A stretch of 64,000 nt of DNA from Geothrix sp. 21YS21S-2 (GTDB lineage: Bacteria > Acidobacteriota > Holophagae > Holophagales > Holophagaceae), in NCBI RefSeq assembly GCF_030846775.1, contig NZ_CP132910.1:1894001-1958000 (forward strand), in the 5' to 3' direction. This document shows, one piece after another, positions 28,509 to 36,855 of this stretch; within the stretch, counting starts at the first letter, position 1; every line of letters starts with the position of its first letter. The translations under genes were made by a program, and so were the position numbers. The notes under the pieces are model-generated. The model was not told the DNA's origin. It saw nothing but the letters and a program-made list of their open reading frames with translations, and searched no databases.

Positions 28509-29864
28509 TTACCACCAGGCTTCGATCTGGGCGCCGAAGGTCACGCCCTGGGTGTCGGCGCCGAAGTGGCCTTCACCGACCTTGTTCCAGCTGTTCGCGT
28601 TCTGGTTCCACTGGCCGCGGGTCACGAAGATGCGGATGGAGGGACGGCTCCAGAAGGAGGCCTGGGGGCTCCACTGCAGGGCGAGGGTCTCCTTGAAGAG
28701 GTGCCGGTCCTCCTTCTCGTTGTCGAACTTCAGCTTGTCGTAGCCCAGTTCGGCGGCGATGGAGAAGTGCTTGGTGAAGAAGTACATCGGGCGCACGCCC
28801 ACGGACTGCCACGTGTTGGTGTTGCCGGCCATGGAGTTCTTGCCGTTCTGCTTGCGGTAGATCGCGGTGGCGGCCACTTCGACGTTCTGCACGGGCTTGA
28901 AGTAGAGGGCGTCCATCACCATCCACCAGGTGTTCTCCGTCTTCACCTCGGGGTTGTACCAGTTCCAGAAGGTGTTGCCGTTGCCGTAGGTGGCGTAGAC
29001 GCGGTTGTCGCCGCCGAGGACGTTGGACTGGTTGTAGATCAGGCTGTACTGGGTGCCCTTGTTGTTCATGCCGGCGGCGTCGGCCTTGGCGTCGCCGTGG
29101 GCGTCGTTGTACTGGTAGCCCAGGGTCAGGCTGCCTCCCTGCCAGAGCTTGATGTCGCTCATGCGCAGGTCGTGGGAGCCGATCACGAAGTGGCCGCTGC
29201 CGCCGACCCACTGGCTGTAGGGGGCGAGCTGGCCGCGGATGGCGCCGTTGTTCCAGTCGCTGGTGATGTTGCCGGAATCATGCTGGATGAAGGCGTAGTG
29301 GAACTTGGCGAAGCCCAGGTTCATGCCTTCCATGCCGACGCCGTCGCCGCTGTCGTTCCAGTACCACTGGTCGCGGAGGTGGAGATCCTGCCGCATGTAG
29401 AAGCGGCGGCCGGCCCACAGGGTGGCGTCCTTGAAGAACTGGCTCTTGCCGAAGATGCCGGAGGCCTCGCCCCAGGCCTCACGGACCCAAACCTGCTGGG
29501 TCTGGTTGCCGGCCTTGCTGTTGTCCACATCGCCGCCGGCGTCGGCCGAGGCGTCGCGCACCTGGTAGTAGCCGCGGAAGGAGGGGCGGAAGTGCAGCTT
29601 GAAGGATTCCTCGCCCTTGTCGTAGGCGCGCACGTCGAAGGCCAGCTCGAGGTAGTTGTCGGTCTCGTTGCCGAGCCGGTAGCCGGGGCCGCCGGTGGGG
29701 GAGCCCCCGGTGTTGGCGAGGAAGAAGGAGACCTGCTCACCGCCGTTGGAGGAACGGCCGACGCCGGAGCGCATGTAGCCGTGAAGGTCGAAGGTGTCCT
29801 GGGCGGCCAGGGTCCCGCAGGCGAGAGCCAGCGGCAGCGCAGCCAGGTAGAGTTTGTTCTTCAT
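28509..29864 (-). CDS. lamB: Maltoporin (LamB family)
   Basis: 451-aa outer-membrane beta-barrel. The ATG is preceded by AAGGAGCCAATCCC, a strong ribosome-binding site, and opens a signal peptide (MKNKLYLAALPLALACGTLAAQ). The mature start 'DTFDLHGYMRSGVGRSSNGGEQVSFF' and 'YRLGNETDNYLELAFD' are LamB signatures, and the protein ends with an aromatic residue (QIEAWW), as required for barrel assembly. Repeated Trp/Tyr-rich strands ('WAGRRFYMRQDLHLRDQWYWNDSG') form the greasy slide. It lets maltodextrins cross the outer membrane, which proves a diderm cell envelope. Confidence 0.93.
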   Translation of the reverse strand: MKNKLYLAALPLALACGTLAAQDTFDLHGYMRSGVGRSSNGGEQVSFFLANTGGSPTGGPGYRLGNETDNYLELAFDVRAYDKGEESFKLHFRPSFRGYYQVRDASADAGGDVDNSKAGNQTQQVWVREAWGEASGIFGKSQFFKDATLWAGRRFYMRQDLHLRDQWYWNDSGDGVGMEGMNLGFAKFHYAFIQHDSGNITSDWNNGAIRGQLAPYSQWVGGSGHFVIGSHDLRMSDIKLWQGGSLTLGYQYNDAHGDAKADAAGMNNKGTQYSLIYNQSNVLGGDNRVYATYGNGNTFWNWYNPEVKTENTWWMVMDALYFKPVQNVEVAATAIYRKQNGKNSMAGNTNTWQSVGVRPMYFFTKHFSIAAELGYDKLKFDNEKEDRHLFKETLALQWSPQASFWSRPSIRIFVTRGQWNQNANSWNKVGEGHFGADTQGVTFGAQIEAWW

Positions 29865-29883
29865 GGGATTGGCTCCTTGAAGA

Positions 29884-29899
29884 TGCCGCATATGCGGCA
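29884..29899. promoter_or_regulatory. Perfect 16-bp palindrome upstream of lamB
   Basis: TGCCGCATATGCGGCA is a perfect inverted repeat lying 20 bp before the lamB ATG, in the 45-bp gap after the alpha-glucosidase gene. It does not match the AACCGGTT operators. It could be a protein-binding site or an mRNA hairpin that adjusts lamB translation or protects the transcript; no T-run follows, so a terminator is unlikely. Confidence 0.45.
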
Positions 29900-29909
29900 G
29901 TGGTTGGGG

Positions 29910-31574
29910 TTACTGCTGGGTTGCGGGGCGTGATTGCCCGAAGAATCCGCCCCAGGGAGGCAGGCCCAGTCGCCGCCCGTGGAGCTGGGCGGGTTCCAGG
30001 CCATGGCCGTGGAGGGGATCGATGTGCGGAGGAAGGGTGAACTCGGCCGGGACGGGCCCGAGGTTGAAGACGGCGAGGATCGACTGCCCCGGGCTCTCCC
30101 GCCGCAGGACCAGAAGGGGTTCGGGGGCCCGGGGAAAGGTGATGGAGCCTTCGCGCAGGGCGGGCTGGCGGCGGCGCCAGGCCAGGAACGTGCGGTAGAA
30201 GTCGAGCACGGAGCCCGGTGCCTCGGCCTGCAGGGACACGGCCCTGGCCAGGTGCTCGGCGGGCATGGGCAGCCACGAGTCCACGCCGGAGAAGCCCCCG
30301 AAGGGCGCCTCGGGCGTCCAGGGGATGGGGGTGCGGCAGCCGTCGCGGCCCTTGAAGTCTGGCCAGAAGGCGATGCCATAGGGGTCGGTGAGGCGGTTCT
30401 TGGGCACCACGGCCTCGGTGAGGCCCAGTTCCTCGCCCTGGTAGACGCAGAAGGTGCCGCGCAGGGAGCCCAGCATGGCCAGGAGCACCTTGGGGAAGGC
30501 CGGATCCTGGGTGCCGTTGCCCCACCGGGTCACAACCCGCACGCAGTCGTGGTTGGAGAGGGACCAGCAGGCCCAGCCTCCGCCCTGCTTCACCCGCTTC
30601 TCGAAGGCTTCGACGGCCCCGCGGATGCGCGCCACGCTGAACTCGTCGGTGAGCAGGTGCATGCCGTAGGCCATGTGGAGCTTGTCGCCCCCACCGGTGT
30701 ACTCGGCCATGGTCACCAGGGAGTCCTCGTCGCCCACCTCGCCCACGCTCACGGCGCCGTACGCGTCCAGCAGCTCCCGGAGGCGGCGCAGGAAGGGCAG
30801 GTTCTCGGGCCGGGTCTTGTCGTAGCGGTGCACCTGCATGCCGTAGGGGTTCCCGGGGCGCACGGAGGAGACCTCCAGGGCCTTGCCGCGGGCCGGCGGA
30901 TTGTTGCGGAGCTGCGGATCGTGGAAGTGGAAGTTGCAGGCGTCGAAGCGGAACCCGTCGACCCCGCGCTCCAGCCAGAACCGGCATTCCTCCAGCATCT
31001 GGTCCTGCACGGCCTGGCAGTGGAAGTTGAGGTCCGGCTGGGACTCCAGGAAGTTGTGGAGGAAGTACTGGCGCCGGCGCGGCTCCCAGCCCCAGGCGGC
31101 CCCGCCGAAGACGGACTGCCAGTTGGAGGGCGGGGACCCGTCCGGCCTGGGGTCCGCCCACACGTACCAGTCGCTGCGGGCGTTGGTGCGGTTGGAGCGG
31201 CTCTCCTTGAACCAGGGGTGCTGGTCGGAGGAATGGGAGAGCACCTGGTCGATGAGCACCTTCAGGCCCAGGGCGTGGGCCTTGGCCACCAGTTCGTCGA
31301 AGTCTGCCAGATTCCCGAAGATGGGGTCGACGTTGCGGTAGTCGGACACGTCGTAGCCGAAGTCCCGCATGGGCGACGTGAAGAAGGGGGAGATCCAGAT
31401 GGCCTCGATGCCCAGGTCGGCGATGTAGGGCAGGTGCGCGGTGATTCCCGGCAGGTCCCCGACGCCGTCGCCGTTGGTGTCCTGGAAGCTCCGGGGGTAG
31501 ATCTGGTAGATCGAGGCTCCCCGCCACCATTCGGCCCGGCGGTTGCCCTGGTCTTCCGTGAACTGCGAGGTCAT
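29910..31574 (-). CDS. Cytoplasmic alpha-glucosidase (GH13, oligo-1,6-glucosidase type)
   Basis: 554-aa enzyme without a signal peptide. The start is the ATG preceded by AAAAGGACACGAATC. N-terminal 'EWWRGASIYQIYPRSFQDTNGDGVGDLPGI' is typical of cytoplasmic alpha-glucosidases. The motifs are 'DQVLSHSSDQHPWF', 'GFRFDACNFHFHD' (nucleophile), 'SVGEVGDED' (acid/base Glu) and 'LSNHD'. It cleaves glucose from maltose and maltodextrins or from isomalto-oligosaccharides; the residue after 'LSHSS' and an alpha-1,4 preference cannot be resolved by eye. It is the first gene of the long minus-strand operon, opposite glk, so its product releases glucose for the divergently encoded glucokinase. Confidence 0.9.
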   Translation of the reverse strand: MTSQFTEDQGNRRAEWWRGASIYQIYPRSFQDTNGDGVGDLPGITAHLPYIADLGIEAIWISPFFTSPMRDFGYDVSDYRNVDPIFGNLADFDELVAKAHALGLKVLIDQVLSHSSDQHPWFKESRSNRTNARSDWYVWADPRPDGSPPSNWQSVFGGAAWGWEPRRRQYFLHNFLESQPDLNFHCQAVQDQMLEECRFWLERGVDGFRFDACNFHFHDPQLRNNPPARGKALEVSSVRPGNPYGMQVHRYDKTRPENLPFLRRLRELLDAYGAVSVGEVGDEDSLVTMAEYTGGGDKLHMAYGMHLLTDEFSVARIRGAVEAFEKRVKQGGGWACWSLSNHDCVRVVTRWGNGTQDPAFPKVLLAMLGSLRGTFCVYQGEELGLTEAVVPKNRLTDPYGIAFWPDFKGRDGCRTPIPWTPEAPFGGFSGVDSWLPMPAEHLARAVSLQAEAPGSVLDFYRTFLAWRRRQPALREGSITFPRAPEPLLVLRRESPGQSILAVFNLGPVPAEFTLPPHIDPLHGHGLEPAQLHGRRLGLPPWGGFFGQSRPATQQ

Positions 31575-31650
31575 GATTCGTGTCCTTTTGGGCGCGCCCG
31601 GGTGTGCTTGACTGATTTGCTCAGCTACTCTAGTCGGAAGGAATGGCTGC

Positions 31651-31658
31651 AACCGGTT
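31651..31658. promoter_or_regulatory. LacI-type operator, copy nearer the alpha-glucosidase gene
   Basis: AACCGGTT followed by ACAAAG, 77 bp upstream of the alpha-glucosidase start. It shares the octamer and the ACAAA flank with the copy at 31738. Confidence 0.65.
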
Positions 31659-31737
31659 ACAAAGTTCGGACGAAAAAGAAGGCCCGTTGGCCGTCTGCTT
31701 ATGCGGGTGAGAATTCACCCTAGCGCTCAGGGGATGA

Positions 31738-31745
31738 AACCGGTT
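31738..31745. promoter_or_regulatory. LacI-type operator, copy nearer glucokinase
   Basis: AACCGGTT in the context GAAACCGGTTACAAAG, 85 bp upstream of the glk start. The flanks (A before, ACAAAG after) match the other copy in this interval. Confidence 0.65.
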
Positions 31746-31829
31746 ACAAAGAAGTCACGCAATGTTTGGCCAATCAAGGTAGGGTTGTCAACAAGAAATA
31801 TTTAGTGCCTTGTTTTTCAGGAGGCTGCA

Positions 31830-32873
31830 ATGCCCACCGCAAGCCCGGAACGGATCGTCCTCGCCGCGGACGTGGGGGGAACCAACCTGACCCTGGCCCT
31901 CCTGGCCGGGAGCCCGGGCCGGGTCCGGATGCTGCGCAAGGCGGCCTTCAGCACCGCCGCCGCGACCTCCCTGCTGGGGCCGCTCCGGAGCTTCCTGGAC
32001 GGCTGCGCCGGGCTGGGGCCGCCGGTGGCCTTCTGCGTCTCCGCCGCCGGCCAGGTGCAGGACGGCAGGATCCAGCTCACCAACGCCGCCTGGGATATCG
32101 ATGGCCCCGCCCTGGAAGCAGAGCTTGGCATCCCGGTGATGCTCGTGAACGACTTCACGGCCGTGGCCCAGGGCGTCCTGCTCCTGGACCCCGCGGACCG
32201 GGAGCAGCTGCTCCCCCTGCCCCACGGGAGCTCTCCCGAACCGGCTCCCGACCCCCAGGGCACCGTCCTGGTGGTCGGCGCGGGCACGGGCCTGGGCGTG
32301 GGTTTCATCACCCGAGGCACGGACGGGCCCCGTGTCCACCCCAGCGAAGGCGGCCACATCGGCCTGCCGATGACCGGCCCGGAGACGCTGGAGCTCTGGG
32401 AGCACCTCAGCCGGAAGTACCCGGGACCCCCGGGCGCCGAGACGGCCGTGTCGGGCCCCGGCATCGCGGCCCTCCACCGGTTCCTGGCCGAATCGGGGCG
32501 CTTTCCCGCGACCCCGGCCTCCGCGGCCATCCTCGCCCTGCCCGAGGCCCTGCGCCCCGGGGCCATCGCGGCGGAGCCGGGGGACCCGGCCTGCCGCAGG
32601 GCCATGGAGCTCTTCGTGGAGCTCTACGCCCGGGTCTGCGCCGAGCTCTGCGTGGCCTTCCTCCCCACGGGCGGGATCTTCCTGGCCGGGGGCATCGCCT
32701 CCAAGAACGCCGGGCTCCTCCTGGACGGCCGGCGTTTCATGTCGGCGTTCGACCGCAACTACCGGGAGCACCTCGACGGGATCACCCGGGCCACGCCCGT
32801 CCACATCGTCCGGGATTACGACGTGAGCCTCTATGGTGCCGCGGACACCGCCCTCCGCATGGGAAGACCATGA
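31830..32873 (+). CDS. glk: Glucokinase (Glk family)
   Basis: 347-aa sugar kinase with AGGAGG five bases before the ATG. The phosphate-binding loop is 'LAADVGGTNLTLALL'; 'LVNDFTAVAQG' supplies the catalytic Asp; 'VVGAGTGLGVG' and 'HPSEGGHIGLP' bind ATP and glucose. The lack of the ROK zinc motif (CxCGxxGC) and the overall pattern place it in the Glk group. It phosphorylates glucose released by the alpha-glucosidase, while the phosphorylase supplies glucose-1-phosphate. Its stop overlaps the ATG of the LacI-family regulator (ATGA). Confidence 0.92.
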   Translation: MPTASPERIVLAADVGGTNLTLALLAGSPGRVRMLRKAAFSTAAATSLLGPLRSFLDGCAGLGPPVAFCVSAAGQVQDGRIQLTNAAWDIDGPALEAELGIPVMLVNDFTAVAQGVLLLDPADREQLLPLPHGSSPEPAPDPQGTVLVVGAGTGLGVGFITRGTDGPRVHPSEGGHIGLPMTGPETLELWEHLSRKYPGPPGAETAVSGPGIAALHRFLAESGRFPATPASAAILALPEALRPGAIAAEPGDPACRRAMELFVELYARVCAELCVAFLPTGGIFLAGGIASKNAGLLLDGRRFMSAFDRNYREHLDGITRATPVHIVRDYDVSLYGAADTALRMGRP

Positions 32874-33838
32874 AGATCACCATCGGTGAAATCGCGCGCC
32901 AGGCCGCCGTATCCAAGGGCACCGTGAGCCGGGTCATCAACGGCAAGTCCACCGTGGCCGAGACCACCCGCAAGAACGTCCTGGCGGTGATGAAGCGCCT
33001 GGGCTACGAGCCCGACCCCATCGCCCGCGAACTCTCCATGCGCACCAAGCACACCCTGGGCATCTGGGTGGGGGCGGGCGAGAACCGGCTCTCCCCCTAC
33101 TTCAACCTCATCTGGCGGGCGCTTCTGCGGGAGATGCAGGTGCGGGCCACCCAGGTGGTGGAGCTGCCCGAGGACATCAGCGGCGTGCGCACCCGCTTCG
33201 ACGTGGTGCTGGTCTTCAACAGCGACGGGGTCGACGGGCGCCTGGAGCAGCTCCGGGAGCGGGGCGTGCCGGCGGTGCTCATCGGGCACCATCCCGGCAT
33301 CTCCTGCGTGGCCCCCGACGACATGGGCGGCGGCCGCCTTGCGGCCCACAGCCTGCTTTCCCTGGGCCACCGGAACCTGCTCCACCTGACCGTCGAGTGC
33401 GAAGTCCAGTGGGCCCAGGACCGCGCCAACGGGTTCACGTCCGTGCTGGCCGGGTCCAGCCTCCCGGGAATCCGGGCGGCGACGGTGAAGGGCGAGGCCT
33501 CGGTCCTGGGCGGCTACCGCCTCATGCGGGACGCCTGGCGCCAGGGGCACCGCCCGACCGGGGTGTTCTGCGCCACGGACGAGATCGCCGTGGGAGCCCT
33601 GGGGGCCCTGGCGGACCTGGGGGTCCAGGTGCCCGGCCAGGTGTCGGTGCTGGGCTTCGACGGGCTCGTGGAGCTGCACCCCGGCCTGGCTTCCGTGGCC
33701 CAGGACATCCCGGCCATCGCCCACCAGGCGGTGTCCCTGGCCCTGGCCGCCATTGGCAAGGATACGGTCCACCAAACGATCGTTCCGGTGGCCCTCATCG
33801 AAGGTTCCACCCTGGGGCCCGCTCCGAAGGTATCCTAG
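32870..33838 (+). CDS. LacI/GalR-family transcriptional regulator of the maltodextrin locus
   Basis: 322-aa regulator. The N-terminal helix-turn-helix and hinge are 'IGEIARQAAVSKGTVSRVINGKS' and 'RKNVLAVMKRLGYEPDPIARELS'. The C-terminal periplasmic-binding-protein-like domain includes 'GVFCATDEIAVGALGALADLGVQVPGQVSVLGFDG', typical of sugar-responsive members. The gene is translationally coupled to glk. Three AACCGGTT palindromes in the locus are its likely binding sites, with a maltodextrin or glucose derivative as inducer by analogy with MalR-type LacI proteins. The effector is inferred, not shown. Confidence 0.92.
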   Translation: MKITIGEIARQAAVSKGTVSRVINGKSTVAETTRKNVLAVMKRLGYEPDPIARELSMRTKHTLGIWVGAGENRLSPYFNLIWRALLREMQVRATQVVELPEDISGVRTRFDVVLVFNSDGVDGRLEQLRERGVPAVLIGHHPGISCVAPDDMGGGRLAAHSLLSLGHRNLLHLTVECEVQWAQDRANGFTSVLAGSSLPGIRAATVKGEASVLGGYRLMRDAWRQGHRPTGVFCATDEIAVGALGALADLGVQVPGQVSVLGFDGLVELHPGLASVAQDIPAIAHQAVSLALAAIGKDTVHQTIVPVALIEGSTLGPAPKVS

Positions 33839-33857
33839 AGCCTGCGAGGACGCCGCC

Positions 33858-34238
33858 ATGACTCCCGACTCCGAGAAGCGAGAATTCACCAGGGTGCCCA
33901 TCACCTTCGAGGTGCGCATCGCCGTCGAGGGGAGGCCCGTCGAAGGGGCCCGCGTCAAGGACCTCAGCATGAAGGGCATGCTCGTGCTCACCGCGGAGCG
34001 CCACCCCGTGGGCACGCCCTGCGAGGCGGTGATCTCGCTGGTCGAGGGCGAAGTGGAGATCCGCACCTCCGGCGTCGTCGCCGCGGAGAACCCGCTGGGC
34101 TTCGGCATGGAGTTCTCCACCATCGACGGATTGGAGAGCTACATCCACCTGAGGAACCTCGTCCTCTTCAACTCCCCGGACGTGGAGAAGGTCGAGGAGG
34201 AGTTCCAGGCCCACGCCGGGATCCGCCGGAAGGAATAG
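33858..34238 (+). CDS. PilZ-domain protein (c-di-GMP binding)
   Basis: 126-aa single-domain protein. The N-terminal RxxxR motif is in 'KREFTRVPI' and the second motif D-x-S-x-x-G is 'DLSMKGM', both needed for c-di-GMP binding; 'GFGMEFSTI' is the usual third block. Start ATG at 33858. It should act as a c-di-GMP-responsive effector for motility, adhesion or secretion. It follows the LacI gene by 19 bp but a functional link is not apparent. Confidence 0.88.
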   Translation: MTPDSEKREFTRVPITFEVRIAVEGRPVEGARVKDLSMKGMLVLTAERHPVGTPCEAVISLVEGEVEIRTSGVVAAENPLGFGMEFSTIDGLESYIHLRNLVLFNSPDVEKVEEEFQAHAGIRRKE

Positions 34239-34303
34239 GGCCCCTTGTGGAGGGGGCGGGGCGGCCGCATAATGGCACGCCTCTCCCCACCTCAGGAATC
34301 CCC

Positions 34304-35110
34304 ATGCGCGACCCCATCGGCCACGCGAAGTCAGCCCCTTCGCGCAACGTCTTCGAGACCCTCCTCCGCCGCTATGCCCGAACCAGCTACGCCGTGGTGG
34401 TGCTCCTGCTCTACCTCCTCGCGGCCACGGCCCTGGGCGCCGCCCTGGCCCCGGCCCTGGCCCTGACCCACCTCCTGTTCGGGTGGGCGTCCCGCCTGCC
34501 CTCCATCCCCGCCTGGCTCCTGCGGGGCTTCGCCGTGGCCCTGGCCTGGTTCGTCTTCGGCATGGCCCTCCTGGTGGTGGTGGCGGCCTACAACAAGGTC
34601 CTGCCCACCCGGGTGAAGCCCTACAAGGGCGGCTACTACACCCTGGACGCCGTACCCTGGTTCCTGCACAACGGCCTCTTCTACCTGGTGCGCTTCACCT
34701 TCATGCCCTTCGTGACCCTCACCCCCTACGGCGTCTGGTTCCTGAAGGCCATGGGCATGACAATCGGCCGCCACGCCTTCATCAATACCGAGTACATCAG
34801 CGACCCCTCCCTCATCACCGTGGGCGACGACGCCGTGATCGGAGGCAGCGTGCGGATCTTCGCCCACTACGGCGGGGGCGGCAACCTGGTGGTGGCCCCG
34901 GTCGTCGTGGGCCACCGCGCCACCCTGGGACTGGCCTGCTGCGTCATGGGGGACGTGATCATCGGCGACGACGCCGTCATCCTCCCCGAGAGCGTGGTCC
35001 TGCCCGGAAGCCGGGTCGGGGCGGGCGAGACCTGGGGCGGCGTGCCGGCGCGGCCCATCGCCAAGGGCGAGATGGACGCCTTCAAGAAGGTGATCCGGGG
35101 CGAAATCTAG
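34304..35110 (+). CDS. Membrane-associated hexapeptide-repeat acyltransferase
   Basis: 268 aa. Two long hydrophobic segments near residues 26-50 and 66-92 anchor the protein, followed by 'RVKPYKGGYYTLDAVPWFLHNGLFYLVRFTFMPFVTLTPYG'. From about residue 150 a left-handed beta-helix with hexapeptide repeats runs to the end ('VGDDAVIGGSVRIF', 'VVAPVVVGHRATLGLACCVMGDVIIGDDAVILPESVVLPGSRVGAGETWGGVPARPI'). The layout resembles the transferase-like C-terminal part of poly-lysine synthetase-type and related proteins, and cell-surface acyltransferases. Acceptor and donor are unknown. Convergent with the chemoreceptor gene (7 bp apart). Confidence 0.78.
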   Translation: MRDPIGHAKSAPSRNVFETLLRRYARTSYAVVVLLLYLLAATALGAALAPALALTHLLFGWASRLPSIPAWLLRGFAVALAWFVFGMALLVVVAAYNKVLPTRVKPYKGGYYTLDAVPWFLHNGLFYLVRFTFMPFVTLTPYGVWFLKAMGMTIGRHAFINTEYISDPSLITVGDDAVIGGSVRIFAHYGGGGNLVVAPVVVGHRATLGLACCVMGDVIIGDDAVILPESVVLPGSRVGAGETWGGVPARPIAKGEMDAFKKVIRGEI

Positions 35111-35117
35111 GCTGCCC

Positions 35118-36707
35118 CTATACCTTGAACCCGTCCACCACGTGGCGGAGCCCCTCGGCCACGCCGGCGAGGTCGTCGGAGGTCTTGGTGATCTCCGAAA
35201 CCGTCGCGGACAGCTCCTGGGTGGCCGACGCGTTCTGGGCGAGGCCCTGGGCGGTGTGGGCCATGCGCTGGGCGACGTCGCGGCTGGTCTCCTCCTGGGC
35301 CCGGCTGAGGCTGCCGATCTCCTGGATGCTGGCGGCGATGCCGGTGATGCGCTCGCCGATGGCCCGCAGGTTGTCCACGCTGACCTTGACGCCCTCCACC
35401 CCGCCTGCCACGGCGTCCTGGGTGCGCTGGTTGAGCTCGGCGATCTCCAGCGCCGCGGAGCGGGACCGCTCGGCGAGCTTGCGCACCTCCTCGGCCACCA
35501 CGGCGAAGCCCTTGCCCGCGCTGCCGGCCTTGGCCGCCTCGATGGCGGCGTTCAGGGACAGCAGGTTGGTCTGGCGCGCGATGTCCTGGATCACCTGAAC
35601 GGCCTTGACGACCTGGCTCGTGGCCTCCCGGATCTCCTCCATGCCGTGGGCGGCGCCCTGCCCCGCCTCGGCGCCCCGGGCGGTGTCCTCCACGGCCCTG
35701 TCGGACTGGGCCGAGGTCTGGCCCGTGCGCTCCCGCATGGTCTCGACGTTGGCGCTCAGGCTCTTCATGGCCTGGGAGACCTGGTCCCCGGCGCCCTTGA
35801 GCTCCTCGCTGACCCGGGCGATGTCATGGACCGCCCGGGCCATTTCCTGGGAGGTGGCGGCCAGCTCCGCGCTGCCCGAGGCCACGCGCTCGGCGTAGCT
35901 GGCGATGTCCCGCACCGTCGTGCGCATCTTTCCGTTGTAGCCGTTGAAGGCGTCCGCGGCCTCGCCGATCTCGTCCTTGGTGGCCACGTCGATGCGCTTG
36001 GAGAGGTCGCTGTCGCGCAGGCCCTGGACCAGCTGGAGGAGGGGCCTGACCATGGCCCGGGAGCGGTTGCGGGAGATGTAGGCCGCCAGTGCGGCCACCA
36101 CCAGGGCGCCGCCCAGGAGCGCGAAGGAGATGCGCCACATCTCGGCGTTGACGTCGTCCACGTAGATCCCGGCGCCCACCACCCAGTCCCAGTCCGGCAC
36201 GCGCTTGGCGAAGGCCGATTTCGGGAAGAGGCCCTCCTTGCCGGGCTTGCCGTAGGGGTAGTCGTAGAAGCCCCCTTCGGGCACGCTGGAGGCCTCCCGC
36301 AGGGCCTTGACGATCCCCAGGGTGGCCGCGGGAAGCTCGTTCGAGGGCTTGTTCTCAAGCTGCTTGGCCAGGGGCAGGACCAGGATCGTGTGGTTGGGCC
36401 CATGAATGAATACGTAATTCTTGTCGGCGAACCGGATGGCGTTCACCAGTTCCTTGGCCCGCTTCTGGGCCTCCTCCTGGCTCATTCGCCCGGCCTTTGC
36501 CTCGGCCGCCAGGCCCGCCACCTGGGCCTGGGCGCTTTCGACCACGTTCCGGAGCCCCTCCTTCTTGGCGCCCAGCAGGAGGGAGTGGACCGTCGGCAGC
36601 ATGTAGGCCGCGATGAGGACGAGGAAGCCGGCCACGGGGATCATGGCGGTGCCGAACACCTTGCCCGCCAAGGACTGGAAATAGGACCGCATCGACGTGC
36701 CTGCCAT
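35118..36707 (-). CDS. Methyl-accepting chemotaxis protein with periplasmic Cache domain
   Basis: 529-aa chemoreceptor. TM1 lies around residues 17-36, then a single Cache domain of the sCache_2 type (about 40-190, with 'FADKNYVFIHGPNHTILVLPL' and 'DWDWVVGAGIYVDDV'), TM2 around 193-212, HAMP, and a cytoplasmic signalling hairpin whose tip is 'QTNLLSLNAAIEAAKAGSAGKGFAVVAEEVRKLAE'. The ATG follows GGGAGGTCCC. sCache_2 receptors commonly bind small carboxylates. No che genes are in the window. Confidence 0.93.
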   Translation of the reverse strand: MAGTSMRSYFQSLAGKVFGTAMIPVAGFLVLIAAYMLPTVHSLLLGAKKEGLRNVVESAQAQVAGLAAEAKAGRMSQEEAQKRAKELVNAIRFADKNYVFIHGPNHTILVLPLAKQLENKPSNELPAATLGIVKALREASSVPEGGFYDYPYGKPGKEGLFPKSAFAKRVPDWDWVVGAGIYVDDVNAEMWRISFALLGGALVVAALAAYISRNRSRAMVRPLLQLVQGLRDSDLSKRIDVATKDEIGEAADAFNGYNGKMRTTVRDIASYAERVASGSAELAATSQEMARAVHDIARVSEELKGAGDQVSQAMKSLSANVETMRERTGQTSAQSDRAVEDTARGAEAGQGAAHGMEEIREATSQVVKAVQVIQDIARQTNLLSLNAAIEAAKAGSAGKGFAVVAEEVRKLAERSRSAALEIAELNQRTQDAVAGGVEGVKVSVDNLRAIGERITGIAASIQEIGSLSRAQEETSRDVAQRMAHTAQGLAQNASATQELSATVSEITKTSDDLAGVAEGLRHVVDGFKV

Positions 36708-36855
36708 TGGGACCTCCCAGGTATGGACAATTTGAATGGCACAAAGCTAACACTCTTTTCCGGAGATGCCAGGGAAGGGATCGGCACCCCGCAAGAATCG
36801 GGTCGCCCTCCGGGCCCCCCCTGCCCCATGCTTGCCCTTCCCCCGGAGGTGCACC

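Larger units (their letters stand above)
31575..31829. promoter_or_regulatory. Divergent control region between alpha-glucosidase and glucokinase genes
   Basis: This 255-bp interval is AT-richer than its flanks and separates the minus-strand glucan operon from plus-strand glk-lacI. It carries two exact AACCGGTT octamers (31651-31658 and 31738-31745), both followed by ACAAA and spaced 87 bp between starts, a distance that could allow looping by a tetrameric LacI-type repressor. TTGTCA at 31785-31790 is a possible -35 element, but I could not fix a matching -10. The glk ribosome-binding site is AGGAGG at 31819-31824. Confidence 0.7.
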
